Assembly (NCBI GenBank): GCA_015207365.1
Contig: JADEXA010000002.1
Span: forward strand, 1 to 64,000
From: Vacuolonema iberomarrocanum LEGE 07170
Lineage (GTDB): Bacteria; Cyanobacteriota; Cyanobacteriia; Elainellales; Elainellaceae
DNA: 64,000 bases
Direction: 5' to 3'
Of the stretch, positions 45,188 through 54,024 are shown piece by piece. Each line of letters begins with the position of its first letter. Positions within the stretch are counted from its first letter, which is position 1. The translations under genes and the position numbers were made by a program. The notes under the pieces were generated by a model that was given only the letters and a program-made list of their open reading frames with translations, was not told the origin of the DNA and did no database searches.

Positions 45188-45757
45188 CTAGTTCGACAAG
45201 GTTTCTAGGATGCGGATAACGTTTAGCACGTCGTCAAGGGTGTCTTCTACGGTCACCACAACCCCTCCAACCTCCTGGAAGTCTTCGTAGGTTTCAGCAA
45301 GACGTTCTGTGTCTAGAACAACGCGCGAGGTTGGGTAGTTTTCTAGAACTTCGATGACCGTGATGCGATCGTCGTCCACTGCCGAAAGTACGAGCGCAGC
45401 CCGCATGGCTTGCCGTCCGGCAGACCCCGATTCGGGATAGATGCTCTTGCTCACTTCATCTAAGAGAACATCGCCAAGCGGATTATCCAGAATGCGATTG
45501 ATATTGACGCCATCTACCGTAACGTCACTGTTCAGCATGTTCTGTACTTCCTCTGCGGGCACCTCTGCCGTATCAAAGTAGGACTGTAACTGCGAGGTCG
45601 CTTCTCCCGTTTCTGCCAGTTGCGATAAGTCAGAAACGGCAACTGTGCGCTCTAAAATACCGTATCGTAAGATGATTTCTTCAGCGGCGATCGCCCGTCC
45701 TGAAAACAGTCCGCTGATGCCTAGCACGACTACTAACCCGAGTTTCCATTGCTTCAT
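45188..45757 (-). CDS. Exported DUF1400-type protein
   Basis: 189 residues. LGLVVVLGISGLFSGRAIAAEE (about 6-27) is a signal peptide. The remainder EIILRYGILERTVAVSDLSQLAETGEAT, LQSYF, and NPLGDVLLDEVSKSIYPESG is the cyanobacterial DUF1400 pattern that often precedes an alpha/beta hydrolase domain; here the hydrolase part is absent and the protein ends LDDVLNVIRILETLSN. It is presumably periplasmic. Its function is unknown. It is a monocistronic gene between spacers. Confidence 0.85.
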   Translation of the reverse strand: MKQWKLGLVVVLGISGLFSGRAIAAEEIILRYGILERTVAVSDLSQLAETGEATSQLQSYFDTAEVPAEEVQNMLNSDVTVDGVNINRILDNPLGDVLLDEVSKSIYPESGSAGRQAMRAALVLSAVDDDRITVIEVLENYPTSRVVLDTERLAETYEDFQEVGGVVVTVEDTLDDVLNVIRILETLSN

Positions 45758-46055
45758 ATCACCCTCTCGCTGCTCTGTATGGCCGTATGTGCCCTAGTCT
45801 AGACGAGTCATTGAGAGAAAAAGTTGCCGTCAGCGTAAAGAAATCGCTCAAAAATCTCTTTGAGCGATTGACACGCTTTTGGGTGAGGCATCTGCGCAAT
45901 ACCTTTCCATCAAGATTCAAGTCTTAGCGCTCCTCTGAAACGTCTCAGGCCATGTGATGGTTTGACAGGAGGCCGAGACATCACCGTTTCAAACAAGCTC
46001 TTATACATTAGTAAATTAAAGTTGGTTAAGCAGATCCAAAACCCGGTTCAAAACA

Positions 46056-46889
46056 ATGACCCAAACTGAGATGCGCGATTCGGTGCTGCCGCCTGTGCTA
46101 GCAGCAGTGCAGCGGTTGGTAGAGGTGGTAGCCCAGTTGCGATCGCCCGATGGGGGGTGCCCTTGGGATCTGGCGCAAACGCCTCAGACGCTGATTCCCT
46201 ATGTGATTGAGGAAGCTTACGAGGTCGCCGATGCCATTCGACATGGGGACCCGGAGGCGATCGCCGATGAGTTGGGCGATCTGCTGCTCCAGGTGGTGTT
46301 GCAGGCGCAAATTGCGAGCGAAACCGAGCTGTTTAACCTGGAGACGGTGGCAAATGCCATTGCCGAGAAGCTGATTCGTCGCCATCCCCATGTGTTTGGC
46401 GATGTGGAGGTGGCAGACGAGGCCGAGGTGAAGCAGAACTGGGAAGCCATCAAGTCTGTCGAAGCGCAGGAGAAGGAAGGGAGCGATCGCCTATCCCATC
46501 GGCTTGAACGCTATGCCCGCTCGTTGCCGCCCCTCACCGCTAGCCTAAAGATGTCGAGAAAAGCGGCGATGGCTGGGTTTGAGTGGGAAACCGTGGATGG
46601 CGTCTGGGAAAAGTTTGAAGAAGAACTACGGGAGCTACGACAGGCGATCGCCCATGAATCGAAAGAGCGCCAGCAAGCAGAACTAGGGGACTTGTTGTTT
46701 ACCCTGGTAAATGTGGCGCGATGGTACGACCTCGACCCGGATGAAGCGCTCCATTCCACCAATAAGCGCTTTATTCAGCGCCTTTCTCTAATGGAAACTG
46801 TGGCCGATCGGCCCCTACAGGATTACTCCCTGGATGAACTTGAAGCGCTTTGGCAGCAAGCTAAACGCAGCTTGAAGCAGAGTGAATAA
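46056..46889 (+). CDS. mazG: Nucleoside triphosphate pyrophosphohydrolase MazG
   Basis: 277 residues. Two MazG domains are visible. The first has LRSPDGGCPWDLAQTPQTLIPYVIEEAYEVADAI and ADELGDLLLQVVLQAQIA (metal-binding EExxE and ExxD pattern). The second has WEKFEEELRELRQAI and AELGDLLFTLVNVARWYDLDPDEAL. It hydrolyses NTPs to NMPs and PPi in the cytoplasm, cleaning damaged nucleotides or modulating ppGpp. It comes about 100 bases before moaE on the same strand. Confidence 0.95.
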   Translation: MTQTEMRDSVLPPVLAAVQRLVEVVAQLRSPDGGCPWDLAQTPQTLIPYVIEEAYEVADAIRHGDPEAIADELGDLLLQVVLQAQIASETELFNLETVANAIAEKLIRRHPHVFGDVEVADEAEVKQNWEAIKSVEAQEKEGSDRLSHRLERYARSLPPLTASLKMSRKAAMAGFEWETVDGVWEKFEEELRELRQAIAHESKERQQAELGDLLFTLVNVARWYDLDPDEALHSTNKRFIQRLSLMETVADRPLQDYSLDELEALWQQAKRSLKQSE

Positions 46890-46989
46890 TTAGATGTTTG
46901 GTGTTTGAGATGTTTGGTGTTTGAATCTTTAGATGCTGGATTGTCCCTGGTTGGCAATCGGTGCTTGTCCCCTCTAATGCTTGAAACCT

Positions 46990-47463
46990 ATGCAAACTGG
47001 CTTTCCCCTTTCCGCTTCGTTGCCAACCGTGGCGTCGCCATCCTCAATGGATTTTGTGATTACGCCCGAGCCGCTGTCGTTGGAGACGGTGTATGGCTTG
47101 GCGGATGACCCGGCAAACGGAGCCGTGGTGGTCATGAGCGGTATGGTGCGGAACAATACTGATGGGCGATCGGTTGTCTGCCTGGAATATCAGGCGTATG
47201 AACCGATGGCACTGCGGGTGTTTGAGCAAATTGCTGCCGATATCAAGCAACGCTGGACGGATGTAACCCATGTGGTGATTCACCATCGCACCGGACGGCT
47301 GACCATCGGCGAAATCAGTGTGTTGGTTGCGGTTGGTTGCCCCCATCGGGCGGAAGCCTTTGCGGCTTGTCAGTTTGCGATCGATTCCCTCAAAGACAAT
47401 GCTCCCATCTGGAAAAAAGAGTGGTATAACGATCACGAATTTAGCTGGGTGCGCTGCTGCTAA
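46990..47463 (+). CDS. moaE: Molybdopterin synthase catalytic subunit MoaE
   Basis: 157 residues from ATG 46990; TTG 46981 and ATG 47047 are alternatives, the latter directly before the conserved DFVITPEPLSLETVY. The domain shows GAVVVMSGMVRNNTDGRSVVCLEYQAYEPMA, VVIHHRTGRLTIGEISVLVAVGCPHRAEAFAAC and the catalytic-Lys region DNAPIWKKEWY. It transfers sulfur from MoaD to precursor Z to make molybdopterin. MoaD is not adjacent. It is followed by the ECF transporter genes. Confidence 0.95.
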   Translation: MQTGFPLSASLPTVASPSSMDFVITPEPLSLETVYGLADDPANGAVVVMSGMVRNNTDGRSVVCLEYQAYEPMALRVFEQIAADIKQRWTDVTHVVIHHRTGRLTIGEISVLVAVGCPHRAEAFAACQFAIDSLKDNAPIWKKEWYNDHEFSWVRCC

Positions 47464-47519
47464 GATCTCTGCCTACAGTCTTTATCGGTCTGGTTTTTTC
47501 CTGCTGGGGATGCATCATC

Positions 47520-48149
47520 ATGAGATTTTCAGAACGCTTGAAACGTGATTTCAGCACGACGACCCTGACCCTAATTCCACTGGCGATCGTGCTGAATTTG
47601 GTGCTAGGGCAAACGATTTCTTTGCTGAAGCTGCCGATTTTCCTCGACTCTATCGGATCAGTACTGGTCGCCATCCTGTCGGGGCCATGGGCGGCTGCCG
47701 TAACCGGATTGCTGACCAACCTGATCGGGGGAGTAATCAATCCCTTCTTTCCGGCTTTTGCTCCAGTGGCAATCGTGGTGGGTCTGGTGGCAGGTTTTTG
47801 TGCCAAGGTAGGCTGGTTTCGGGCGTGGTGGAAAGTCACCCTCACTGGGTTGTTGCTAGGGCTGACCGCAGCGCTCGTCGCAACCCCCATTCGTGTGCTG
47901 GTGTTCGGCGGCGTGACAGGCAGTGGGTCGTCCTTCTTCATCGCTTATCTGCTGGCAACCGGGAGTGCGATGGTGCAGTCTGTGTTTGCCGTTACCGTCC
48001 TCACGAATGTTCTGGATAAGGTCATCACGGCACTGATCGCCTGGGTCATCGTGTTGCGCCTGTCGCGACGGTACATATCCCGCTTCCCCCGCGCTGAAAA
48101 TGTTTTGGCGCTCGAAAACGCTCCCACCAACGAAGAAGTCGTGCGATAA
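47520..48149 (+). CDS. ECF transporter substrate-binding (S) component
   Basis: 209 residues with five or six membrane segments: TLTLIPLAIVLNLVLGQTISLL, FLDSIGSVLVAILSGPWAAAVTGLLTNLIGG, FAPVAIVVGLVAGF and a later pair. The S component gives the complex its vitamin specificity. The LDSIGSVLVAILSGPW motif is characteristic, but the vitamin cannot be told. T and fused A genes follow on the same strand (gaps about 60 bases, then an overlap), so the operon encodes a complete dedicated (group I) transporter. The C-terminus is basic and hydrophilic. Confidence 0.88.
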   Translation: MRFSERLKRDFSTTTLTLIPLAIVLNLVLGQTISLLKLPIFLDSIGSVLVAILSGPWAAAVTGLLTNLIGGVINPFFPAFAPVAIVVGLVAGFCAKVGWFRAWWKVTLTGLLLGLTAALVATPIRVLVFGGVTGSGSSFFIAYLLATGSAMVQSVFAVTVLTNVLDKVITALIAWVIVLRLSRRYISRFPRAENVLALENAPTNEEVVR

Positions 48150-48209
48150 TCCTGCGGCGCGCTGCTAACGGCTTGCTTTGATTCAAACTCTGGCATCGAA
48201 TATCCAAAA

Positions 48210-48974
48210 TTGTTTCCCTCGTCTGCTGCTCCGCTCAATCCCTTAACCAAGTTGACGATCGCCCTTTGTGCGATCGCCTTCGGCTTTGGGATGGTTGACT
48301 ACGGGTGGGCGACCGGGATTTTCCTGGGCGTACTGCTGCCCTGGAGTGCATGGCTAGGGGTTTTGCGTCCAGTCTTGCAGCGAGTGGTTTGGGTCATTGC
48401 GCCTCTAGCGCTGTTTCTCATTCCGATCCATAGCTTCTTTCACCCTGGCACGACGGTTCTCCTGACGATCGGTCACTTCACCCTGACCCAGGAAGGTCTA
48501 GCCTATGCCTATCTCATCCTCTCCCGGTTGGCAGTATTGGCGTCGGCGTTACTCGCGTTCTCCCTCAGCACAACGCCAGCTGAATTGGCAACAACCTTGA
48601 CCCAGCAGGGTGTGTCACCCGCCTTTACCTATTTGCTGATCAGTCCGTTTCAACTGATTCCCGAAGTTCGGACGAAAGCCGCGACGATTCTCGCGGCCCA
48701 ACAGGCGCGGGGCATGGAAACGGCAGGAAACCTCTGGCAGCGCAGCCGTGCCCTGGTGCCCCTGGTAGTGCCGCTAGTACTGGGGGCATTGGTGGATGTA
48801 GAGGAGCGGGCGATGGCGTTGGAGGCGCGGGCATTTCGAGCACAGGGCTATAAAACGAGTCTGGTGCAGATTCCCGACTCCGTCGCTCAGCGCTGGTTTC
48901 GATGGGGGCTATTCGGCTTCACAGTGGCGTTCGTTGGTTGGAGCCAATGGCAATTCTTCACTTCGCGAATCTGA
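48210..48974 (+). CDS. ECF transporter transmembrane coupling (T) component
   Basis: 254 residues from TTG 48210, the only start that gives the full N-terminus NPLTKLTIALCAIAFGFG. Five to six membrane segments are visible. QARGMETAGNLWQRSRALVPLVVPLV and ALEARAFRAQGYKTSLVQ contain the two Ala-Arg-Gly/Ala-Arg-Ala coupling motifs that contact the ATPase. It binds the S component and transmits ATP hydrolysis. It overlaps the ATPase gene by 28 bases. Confidence 0.9.
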   Translation: MFPSSAAPLNPLTKLTIALCAIAFGFGMVDYGWATGIFLGVLLPWSAWLGVLRPVLQRVVWVIAPLALFLIPIHSFFHPGTTVLLTIGHFTLTQEGLAYAYLILSRLAVLASALLAFSLSTTPAELATTLTQQGVSPAFTYLLISPFQLIPEVRTKAATILAAQQARGMETAGNLWQRSRALVPLVVPLVLGALVDVEERAMALEARAFRAQGYKTSLVQIPDSVAQRWFRWGLFGFTVAFVGWSQWQFFTSRI

Positions 48975-50665
48975 CCTACAGCTATCCCCATACACCAAAA
49001 CCGGCACTGAAAGACCTTTCCCTCTCAGTGGAGCCGGGGGAGCTGGTGGCGATCGCCGGTCGCAATGGTTCCGGCAAATCGACCCTATGCTACGCCTTGA
49101 CGGGATTTATCCCCCACTTTTTTCAGGGCCAGTGGGAAGGCGATACCTGGATCGCTGGGAAGCGGGTGGTGGATGCAACCCTGGCGGAACTTGCCCCCAT
49201 TGCGGGGTTAGTATTCCAGTCTCCGGCCAATCAGCTTTCCCACACCAAGCCGACGGTGTATGAGGAACTGGCCTTTGGGCTCGAAAACCTGGGCATTGAG
49301 CCAACCGAAATGCGCGATCGCATTGATGCTATCCTGCACGCCCTAGACATTGCTGCCCTCGCTACCCGATCGCCCCTCACCCTCTCTGGCGGTGAACAAC
49401 AGCGGGTGGCAATCGCCGCCATTCTGGTCATGCAGCCCAGGATTCTGGTGCTCGATGAACCGACGACCCAGCTCGACCCCCAGGGGGCGGACGCGATTTT
49501 TTTTCTGCTCTCTCAACTGTGCCAGCAGGGAACCACCATCATCGTTGCGACCCACGATTTGGAGGCGATCGCCCGCTATGCCACCCGTGTGCTGCTGCTG
49601 CAGGCAGGGCAGGTGTACCGCGATGGCGCTCCCCAGGCTGTGCTCGCCGACGAGAGCTTGGAGGACTGCGGCGTGGGTTATACCGTCTATACCCAAGTAT
49701 CCAAGCAAGCCCAGGCCGCAGGAATTCTACCGTCAAATCAGCCATTGCCCGTGACGTTGGAGGGGGCGATCGCCCAGTTCCAGACAGCAAGGCGTCTCCC
49801 CAAACCGATCCATAATTCTGAGCGGCACACAAAGCGAGGCTCTGGCGAAACCCCGATCATTCGCTTTGAGTCGGTTTCCTTCGCCTATCCCCATCAAAAC
49901 CCAGTTTTACAGGGGGTTGATCTGACCCTTGCGCCCGGTGAACAAGTCGCGCTGTTAGGGCGAAATGGAGTCGGCAAAACCACGTTGGTGAAGCACCTGA
50001 ATGGTCTGCTGCGACCCACGGAGGGAACAGTGTGGATTGGCGATCGCGCCACCCATCACCACACCACCGCTCAACTCGCTCGGCAGGTTGGCTATGTGTT
50101 CCAAAATCCGAATGACCAGCTTTTCTGTGGCACTGTCGCCGCAGAGGTCGCCTTTGGGCTCAGAAATCTAGGTGTTTCCAGAACGGCTATCGAAAAGCGG
50201 GTTGAGGAGGCGCTCGATAGCCTCGACCTAATAGCCTTTGCTGAAGCAAATCCCTATGACCTGAGCCTGCCCTGGCGCAAACTCATTGCCTGTGCTTGTG
50301 TCTTGGCGATGCAACCCGCCGTGGTTGTGCTGGATGAACCCACCATCGGGCTGGATGCTCAGCAAATTCAAATCCTCAGCACAGCCCTGACTCAACTGCG
50401 GCAGCAGGGGACGGCCCTTGTTCTGATCAGCCACAATAGCGATTTTGTTGTGCAGCATTGCGATCGCCTCCTCCTCCTCCAAAACGGCACGATTCGGTTG
50501 GATGGCAGCGCGTCCCACGTGCTGCGTCATGCTAAGCAGCTGACCCATGCTGGCGTGCGCTTGCCCCAGGTGACACGACTGGGAATGGGGTTGGGGTTGG
50601 AGGCGATCGCCACGCCGGAGGCATTGCTGGCGGCCTATGATGAAACCTTTCGTAAAGCTCTGTAA
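48947..50665 (+). CDS. ECF transporter fused ATPase (A-A')
   Basis: 572 residues from ATG 48947. The first ATPase has Walker A GRNGSGKSTLCYAL, the Q-loop at GLVFQSPANQLSHTK, signature LSGGEQQRVAIA and Walker B RILVLDEPT. The second has Walker A GRNGVGKTTLVKHL, GYVFQNPNDQLFCGT and Walker B VVVLDEPTIGLD, but its signature reads DLSLPWRKLIACA instead of LSGGQ. Fused A-A' subunits with such an altered second signature are known in some ECF transporters. It powers uptake by the S and T proteins encoded upstream. Confidence 0.92.
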   Translation: MAILHFANLTYSYPHTPKPALKDLSLSVEPGELVAIAGRNGSGKSTLCYALTGFIPHFFQGQWEGDTWIAGKRVVDATLAELAPIAGLVFQSPANQLSHTKPTVYEELAFGLENLGIEPTEMRDRIDAILHALDIAALATRSPLTLSGGEQQRVAIAAILVMQPRILVLDEPTTQLDPQGADAIFFLLSQLCQQGTTIIVATHDLEAIARYATRVLLLQAGQVYRDGAPQAVLADESLEDCGVGYTVYTQVSKQAQAAGILPSNQPLPVTLEGAIAQFQTARRLPKPIHNSERHTKRGSGETPIIRFESVSFAYPHQNPVLQGVDLTLAPGEQVALLGRNGVGKTTLVKHLNGLLRPTEGTVWIGDRATHHHTTAQLARQVGYVFQNPNDQLFCGTVAAEVAFGLRNLGVSRTAIEKRVEEALDSLDLIAFAEANPYDLSLPWRKLIACACVLAMQPAVVVLDEPTIGLDAQQIQILSTALTQLRQQGTALVLISHNSDFVVQHCDRLLLLQNGTIRLDGSASHVLRHAKQLTHAGVRLPQVTRLGMGLGLEAIATPEALLAAYDETFRKAL

Positions 50666-50780
50666 AGCTTGTGGGGAGTGGATTTGGGGCGATCGCTAGT
50701 CGTCGGGAACGAATCGCAGTACGCTGTTAGCAGTTTATTCTTACTGCTCACTAAATCTACAAAGTTGAGGCCTATTTCTT

Positions 50781-51146
50781 ATGCGACAAATCAATTTTGT
50801 GGTCATCTTTGTAATCTGTCTGGCGTTGGTGTTATTCGGCATCGAAAACACTGAATCCTCTGTTATCCATATTGTTCCGGGTGTAGATGTAGCTGCACCG
50901 CTGTCCGTAGAATTGTTGGTTTCCGCAGGTGTCGGAGCAGTGCTGGCATGGATTTTTAGTGTCTGGACTGGCCTGCAACACCGTTTTCAAACCCAACCGG
51001 AAATAAGACGCCGGGAAGGGCGGATCGAAGAACTCGAACAAGATGTCGAGCGCTACAAGGTAGAACTGCAAGAACAGCAACGCCTTCTGCCCTCATCCGA
51101 GTCTCAAGCTCAAGATGTAGAAGTGACAGAAGTGGTGGCGAAGTAA
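50781..51146 (+). CDS. LapA-domain (DUF1049) membrane protein
   Basis: 121 residues. Two membrane segments are visible: INFVVIFVICLALVLFGIENTE and a second containing SVELLVSAGVGAVLAWIFSVW. Between them, HIVPGVDVAAPLSVE is the typical DUF1049 loop. A charged coiled-coil tail follows (RRREGRIEELEQDVERYKVELQEQQR). LapA proteins are linked to envelope lipid/LPS assembly in other bacteria. No envelope genes are adjacent here. It is a single gene. Confidence 0.9.
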   Translation: MRQINFVVIFVICLALVLFGIENTESSVIHIVPGVDVAAPLSVELLVSAGVGAVLAWIFSVWTGLQHRFQTQPEIRRREGRIEELEQDVERYKVELQEQQRLLPSSESQAQDVEVTEVVAK

Positions 51147-51207
51147 CGACTCGCTGCCCTCTAGCACGCGCTAGCGTCGGCGAAAAACCTAGCTTGGATA
51201 GAAACAC

Positions 51208-51912
51208 CTAGCGGCGACTCGAACTGCGTCGTCGCTTTGGTTTATTGGTGCGTTTGGGAGCGGGTTTGAGTTCCGCCGTCAGGCGGCTGCTCACATCCTG
51301 AAATACATCACGACGAACAGAGGGATAATCGCTCACCCACAGGTCATAATCCACCAAATGCACATCTGAGAACTGCAAAATGTAACTCAGGTCGGGGCGG
51401 TTTGACATGACCAACATCTCAGCGCGATCGCCCGGACGAATTGCCTGGTGCCCGCGCTGCAACGGAACCTGAATCAGCGTGGAGAATCCTTGCTTATCCG
51501 CCACTTCCAGATTGAGGCGGCGTTCCCGGTTCTCAATCACCACCAGCTCCCCTTGCTTGTTCACGGTCTCTTCGGTTCCGACCAATTCTTCGCTGGGGAA
51601 GGCATCGACCACCCGCCCCCGCCAAAATCCCGCATAGGGGTAGCGTCGGGTTTTAATATTCCGCAGACTGGCCCAATACACTGGGCTCCACAACCAATAC
51701 AGCCCAGTGACAATCCCAATCACAAATTCCAGAATCTCAAACCCGCTGGGCAAAACAGCATTTAGCGCAAACGCCACTAATACCCCGACGATGGAAATCA
51801 GCAGCCGTCTGAGAAAGTCTGACCATTGGCCTGACATGTAGCGGTATTGCTCTCCAGTGGCATAACGTGGCACCAGTTCTTCAAACGTCTCACGGGTAAT
51901 CGGGATTAACAT
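51208..51912 (-). CDS. Conserved cyanobacterial membrane protein of unknown function
   Basis: 234 residues. The N-terminus MLIPITRETFEELVPRYATGEQYRYMSGQWSDFLRRLL leads into two membrane segments (LISIVGVLVAFALNAVL; ILEFVIGIVTGLYWLWSPVYW). A soluble C-terminal part (FSTLIQVPLQRGHQAIRPGDRAEMLVMSN, YILQFSDVHLVDYDLWV) resembles a small beta-rich domain and ends in a basic tail KPAPKRTNKPKRRRSS. Proteins of this kind are sometimes named phosphate permease in databases, but nothing here supports that. Confidence 0.8.
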   Translation of the reverse strand: MLIPITRETFEELVPRYATGEQYRYMSGQWSDFLRRLLISIVGVLVAFALNAVLPSGFEILEFVIGIVTGLYWLWSPVYWASLRNIKTRRYPYAGFWRGRVVDAFPSEELVGTEETVNKQGELVVIENRERRLNLEVADKQGFSTLIQVPLQRGHQAIRPGDRAEMLVMSNRPDLSYILQFSDVHLVDYDLWVSDYPSVRRDVFQDVSSRLTAELKPAPKRTNKPKRRRSSSRR

Positions 51913-52147
51913 AAGGTCTCGTCAAGCAAACGCTGCAAGCAATCTTCAGCGATCTACAGTAGTTCTAGAGGTCGGTGAAGCTTGCTCCCTTGAGCGTAGC
52001 ATTTAGGGAAACTCAGGTAGATCTACGGAATCCTGGCAAGGGAATTCTTGAAACTCCAGGCATTATTTTTCCAAAGTTCCGTATATGCCTCGAAGTACCT
52101 AAAGGATGAGGCAAGGCACAATAGAGTCACTTCTGGAGAACGCATTT
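51913..52147. other. Spacer before the RNA candidate
   Basis: Upstream of the ncRNA candidate there is no open frame with support. A minus-strand frame at 52023-52334 overlaps the folded RNA region and is not called. Confidence 0.4.
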
Positions 52148-52266
52148 CAGAAAAGTCGTGAAGACTAAGGGGGCAATCAAGGTCCATCGACTTTTCTGCT
52201 AAGGAAAGCGTCCTTACAGGTGAACTGCCTGACCTTTGGGGGCTTATGAGGTCAGGCATTTTTCTC
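52148..52266 (+). ncRNA. Candidate small RNA: three hairpins ending in a terminator
   Basis: Reading the + strand: CAGAAAAGTCG (52148-52158) pairs perfectly with CGACTTTTCTG (52188-52198); AAGGA/TCCTT forms a small hairpin at 52201-52215; TGCCTGACCT (52226-52235) pairs with AGGTCAGGCA (52249-52258) and is followed by TTTTTCTCTT, an intrinsic terminator. No ORF uses this terminator on the + strand, so the unit looks like an independent RNA of about 120-150 bases. It does not match 6S, tmRNA, SRP, RNase P or Yfr1 as I know them. A promoter was not identified. The rest of 52267-52696 is empty. Confidence 0.55.
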
Positions 52267-52696
52267 TTCAAATCACTACGAATAAGACAAGCTGCTGAAG
52301 CTGCGTTCCAAAATTGTGTCGGGTCACTCGGCAATTTGGCACTCAGCTAGCAGCATTGTTACGAGCAGCATTATTAACTGAGCGGATTCTGCAATCCTCA
52401 GCGAGCTGCTGAGAGATCCACAGCAGTAGAGGTTGTGGCGATCGCCATGAAGCTGTTCATTTTTTCTGACTGCCTGGGCATTCTGAAACCGAAGCGCTAC
52501 AGATGTTTGGTTGAAGAAGGATGGCGCAACGGCAAAAAAGTCTGCGGCTTCAGAATTCGTCTTCCTTTACGCTGTAGGGACTTCTATGCCTTAGAGACCT
52601 CTATGCTGTAGAGACTATTTCATCCGTCATATTGATTCCTATTCAAGATAAATCTGGGTCCTACTCTGCACTTGTGCCCCTGGAGGAAGTTTGTTG

Positions 52697-53890
52697 ATGA
52701 TTGGACTGTTGAATGTCGGAGTTTGGGCTCTGGCCTTGGTTCTCTTGATCCCGATTGTTGTGCTGGTGGTGGAATGTATCGCCGCATTATTTCCCCCACC
52801 TTCCCGTCACGAGATCACAACCACGAAACCCTCCGTCGCCATTCTGATGCCAGCCCACAATGAAGCGCTGGTTATTGGCGAAACCTTGGCAGCACTGACG
52901 CCCCAATTGAACGAGGACGATCGCTTGGTGGTCATCGCAGACAACTGCGACGACGAGACAGCAGAGATTGCCCGTCAAGCCGGAGCAACCGTGATTGAGC
53001 GATTCAACACGGTAGAGCGGGGCAAGGGTTACGCGCTTGACTACGGCATGAAGCATTTGACGATCGCTCCGCCGGATGTCGTGGTGCTGGTGGATGCGGA
53101 CTGTCACGTCGAAGACGGGGCGATCGCCAAAATCGTTGCGCTAGCGCATCGCACCCAGCGCCCAACCCAGGCCATTTACTTAATGGAGCTGCCGACTGAA
53201 TTCAAGCCCAGCAGTGCTATCTCTGCCCTGGCCTTCACGGTGAAAAATCTGGTGCGTCCCCGTGGCTTGGATGCGCTCGGTTTCCCCTGTTTGCTGACGG
53301 GAACGGGGATGGCCTTTCCCTGGACACAACTGGTCGATGTGCCCCTGGCTAGCGGCAATATTGTGGAAGATATGCAGTTGGGGCTGGATTTGGCGATCGC
53401 CAAGTATCCTCCTGTGCTCTGTCGCAAAGCTCGGGTTACAGGCATTCTGCCTCAGCAAGATAGCGCGGCCCGCAGCCAGCGCACCCGTTGGGAGCATGGG
53501 CATATGCAAACCCTGTTGACCCAAGTGCCGCGCCTACTCGGTGCTGGATTGCGGCAAGGCCGTTTGGATTTGATTGCACTGGGTCTGGATTTGATCGTGC
53601 CACCCCTGTCCTTATTGGTGATGTTGTGGGTTGGCGGCATGGTCGCGTTGATTGGAGCCGCGTTGTTGGGCGCAACAGCAGGCGGGGCGATCGCCCTGGG
53701 CTTGGGGGGTGGCCTCATGACTGGGGCGATCGTCTTGGCCTGGGCCGTCTTCGCACGGAAAACCATTCCCGCCATGACCTTGCTCAGCATCCCCTTCTAC
53801 CTGCTCTGGAAAATTCCGCTTTATGCAGGCTTCCTGTTCAAACGCCAAACTCGCTGGGTGCGCACAGAACGTGATGCCGTTAAGGACTAG
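52697..53890 (+). CDS. GT2 family processive-type glycosyltransferase (membrane)
   Basis: 397 residues from ATG 52697, about ten bases after GGAGGAAG. A membrane segment (LNVGVWALALVLLIPIVVLVVECI) precedes the GT-A domain: KPSVAILMPAHNEALVIGETL, DRLVVIADNCDDETAEIARQAG, VVLVDADCHVEDGAI, and later FPCLLTGTGMAFPW and VEDMQLGLDLA. QQDSAARSQRTRWEHGH contains the QxxRW signature of cellulose-synthase-like processive enzymes. Several C-terminal membrane segments could form the channel. It probably makes or extends a polysaccharide or glycolipid. It is not part of the main glycan cluster. Confidence 0.9.
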   Translation: MIGLLNVGVWALALVLLIPIVVLVVECIAALFPPPSRHEITTTKPSVAILMPAHNEALVIGETLAALTPQLNEDDRLVVIADNCDDETAEIARQAGATVIERFNTVERGKGYALDYGMKHLTIAPPDVVVLVDADCHVEDGAIAKIVALAHRTQRPTQAIYLMELPTEFKPSSAISALAFTVKNLVRPRGLDALGFPCLLTGTGMAFPWTQLVDVPLASGNIVEDMQLGLDLAIAKYPPVLCRKARVTGILPQQDSAARSQRTRWEHGHMQTLLTQVPRLLGAGLRQGRLDLIALGLDLIVPPLSLLVMLWVGGMVALIGAALLGATAGGAIALGLGGGLMTGAIVLAWAVFARKTIPAMTLLSIPFYLLWKIPLYAGFLFKRQTRWVRTERDAVKD

Positions 53891-54024
53891 CGACCCGGTA
53901 CGCGGTAAATGGATGGATGGGGAATGGTGTGGATGTGTCGATGGATGTAGAAAGTAGAACACAGATAAACACAAATAATTCCCTGCTTTGTGTCTTCGTG
54001 TTTTTGTGGTTGTTCCTTCCCCAT

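Noticed and set aside
48210..48974. Frameshift in the T component because of its TTG start
   Set aside because: TTG gives a complete, family-like N-terminus and no upstream piece exists in another frame.
52148..52266. 6S, SRP or Yfr1 RNA
   Set aside because: The hairpin order and loop sequences do not fit those RNAs as I know them, so it is listed only as a new candidate.
52023..52334. 103-codon minus-strand frame
   Set aside because: It covers the three-hairpin RNA candidate and has no coding features; the RNA structure explains the sequence better.
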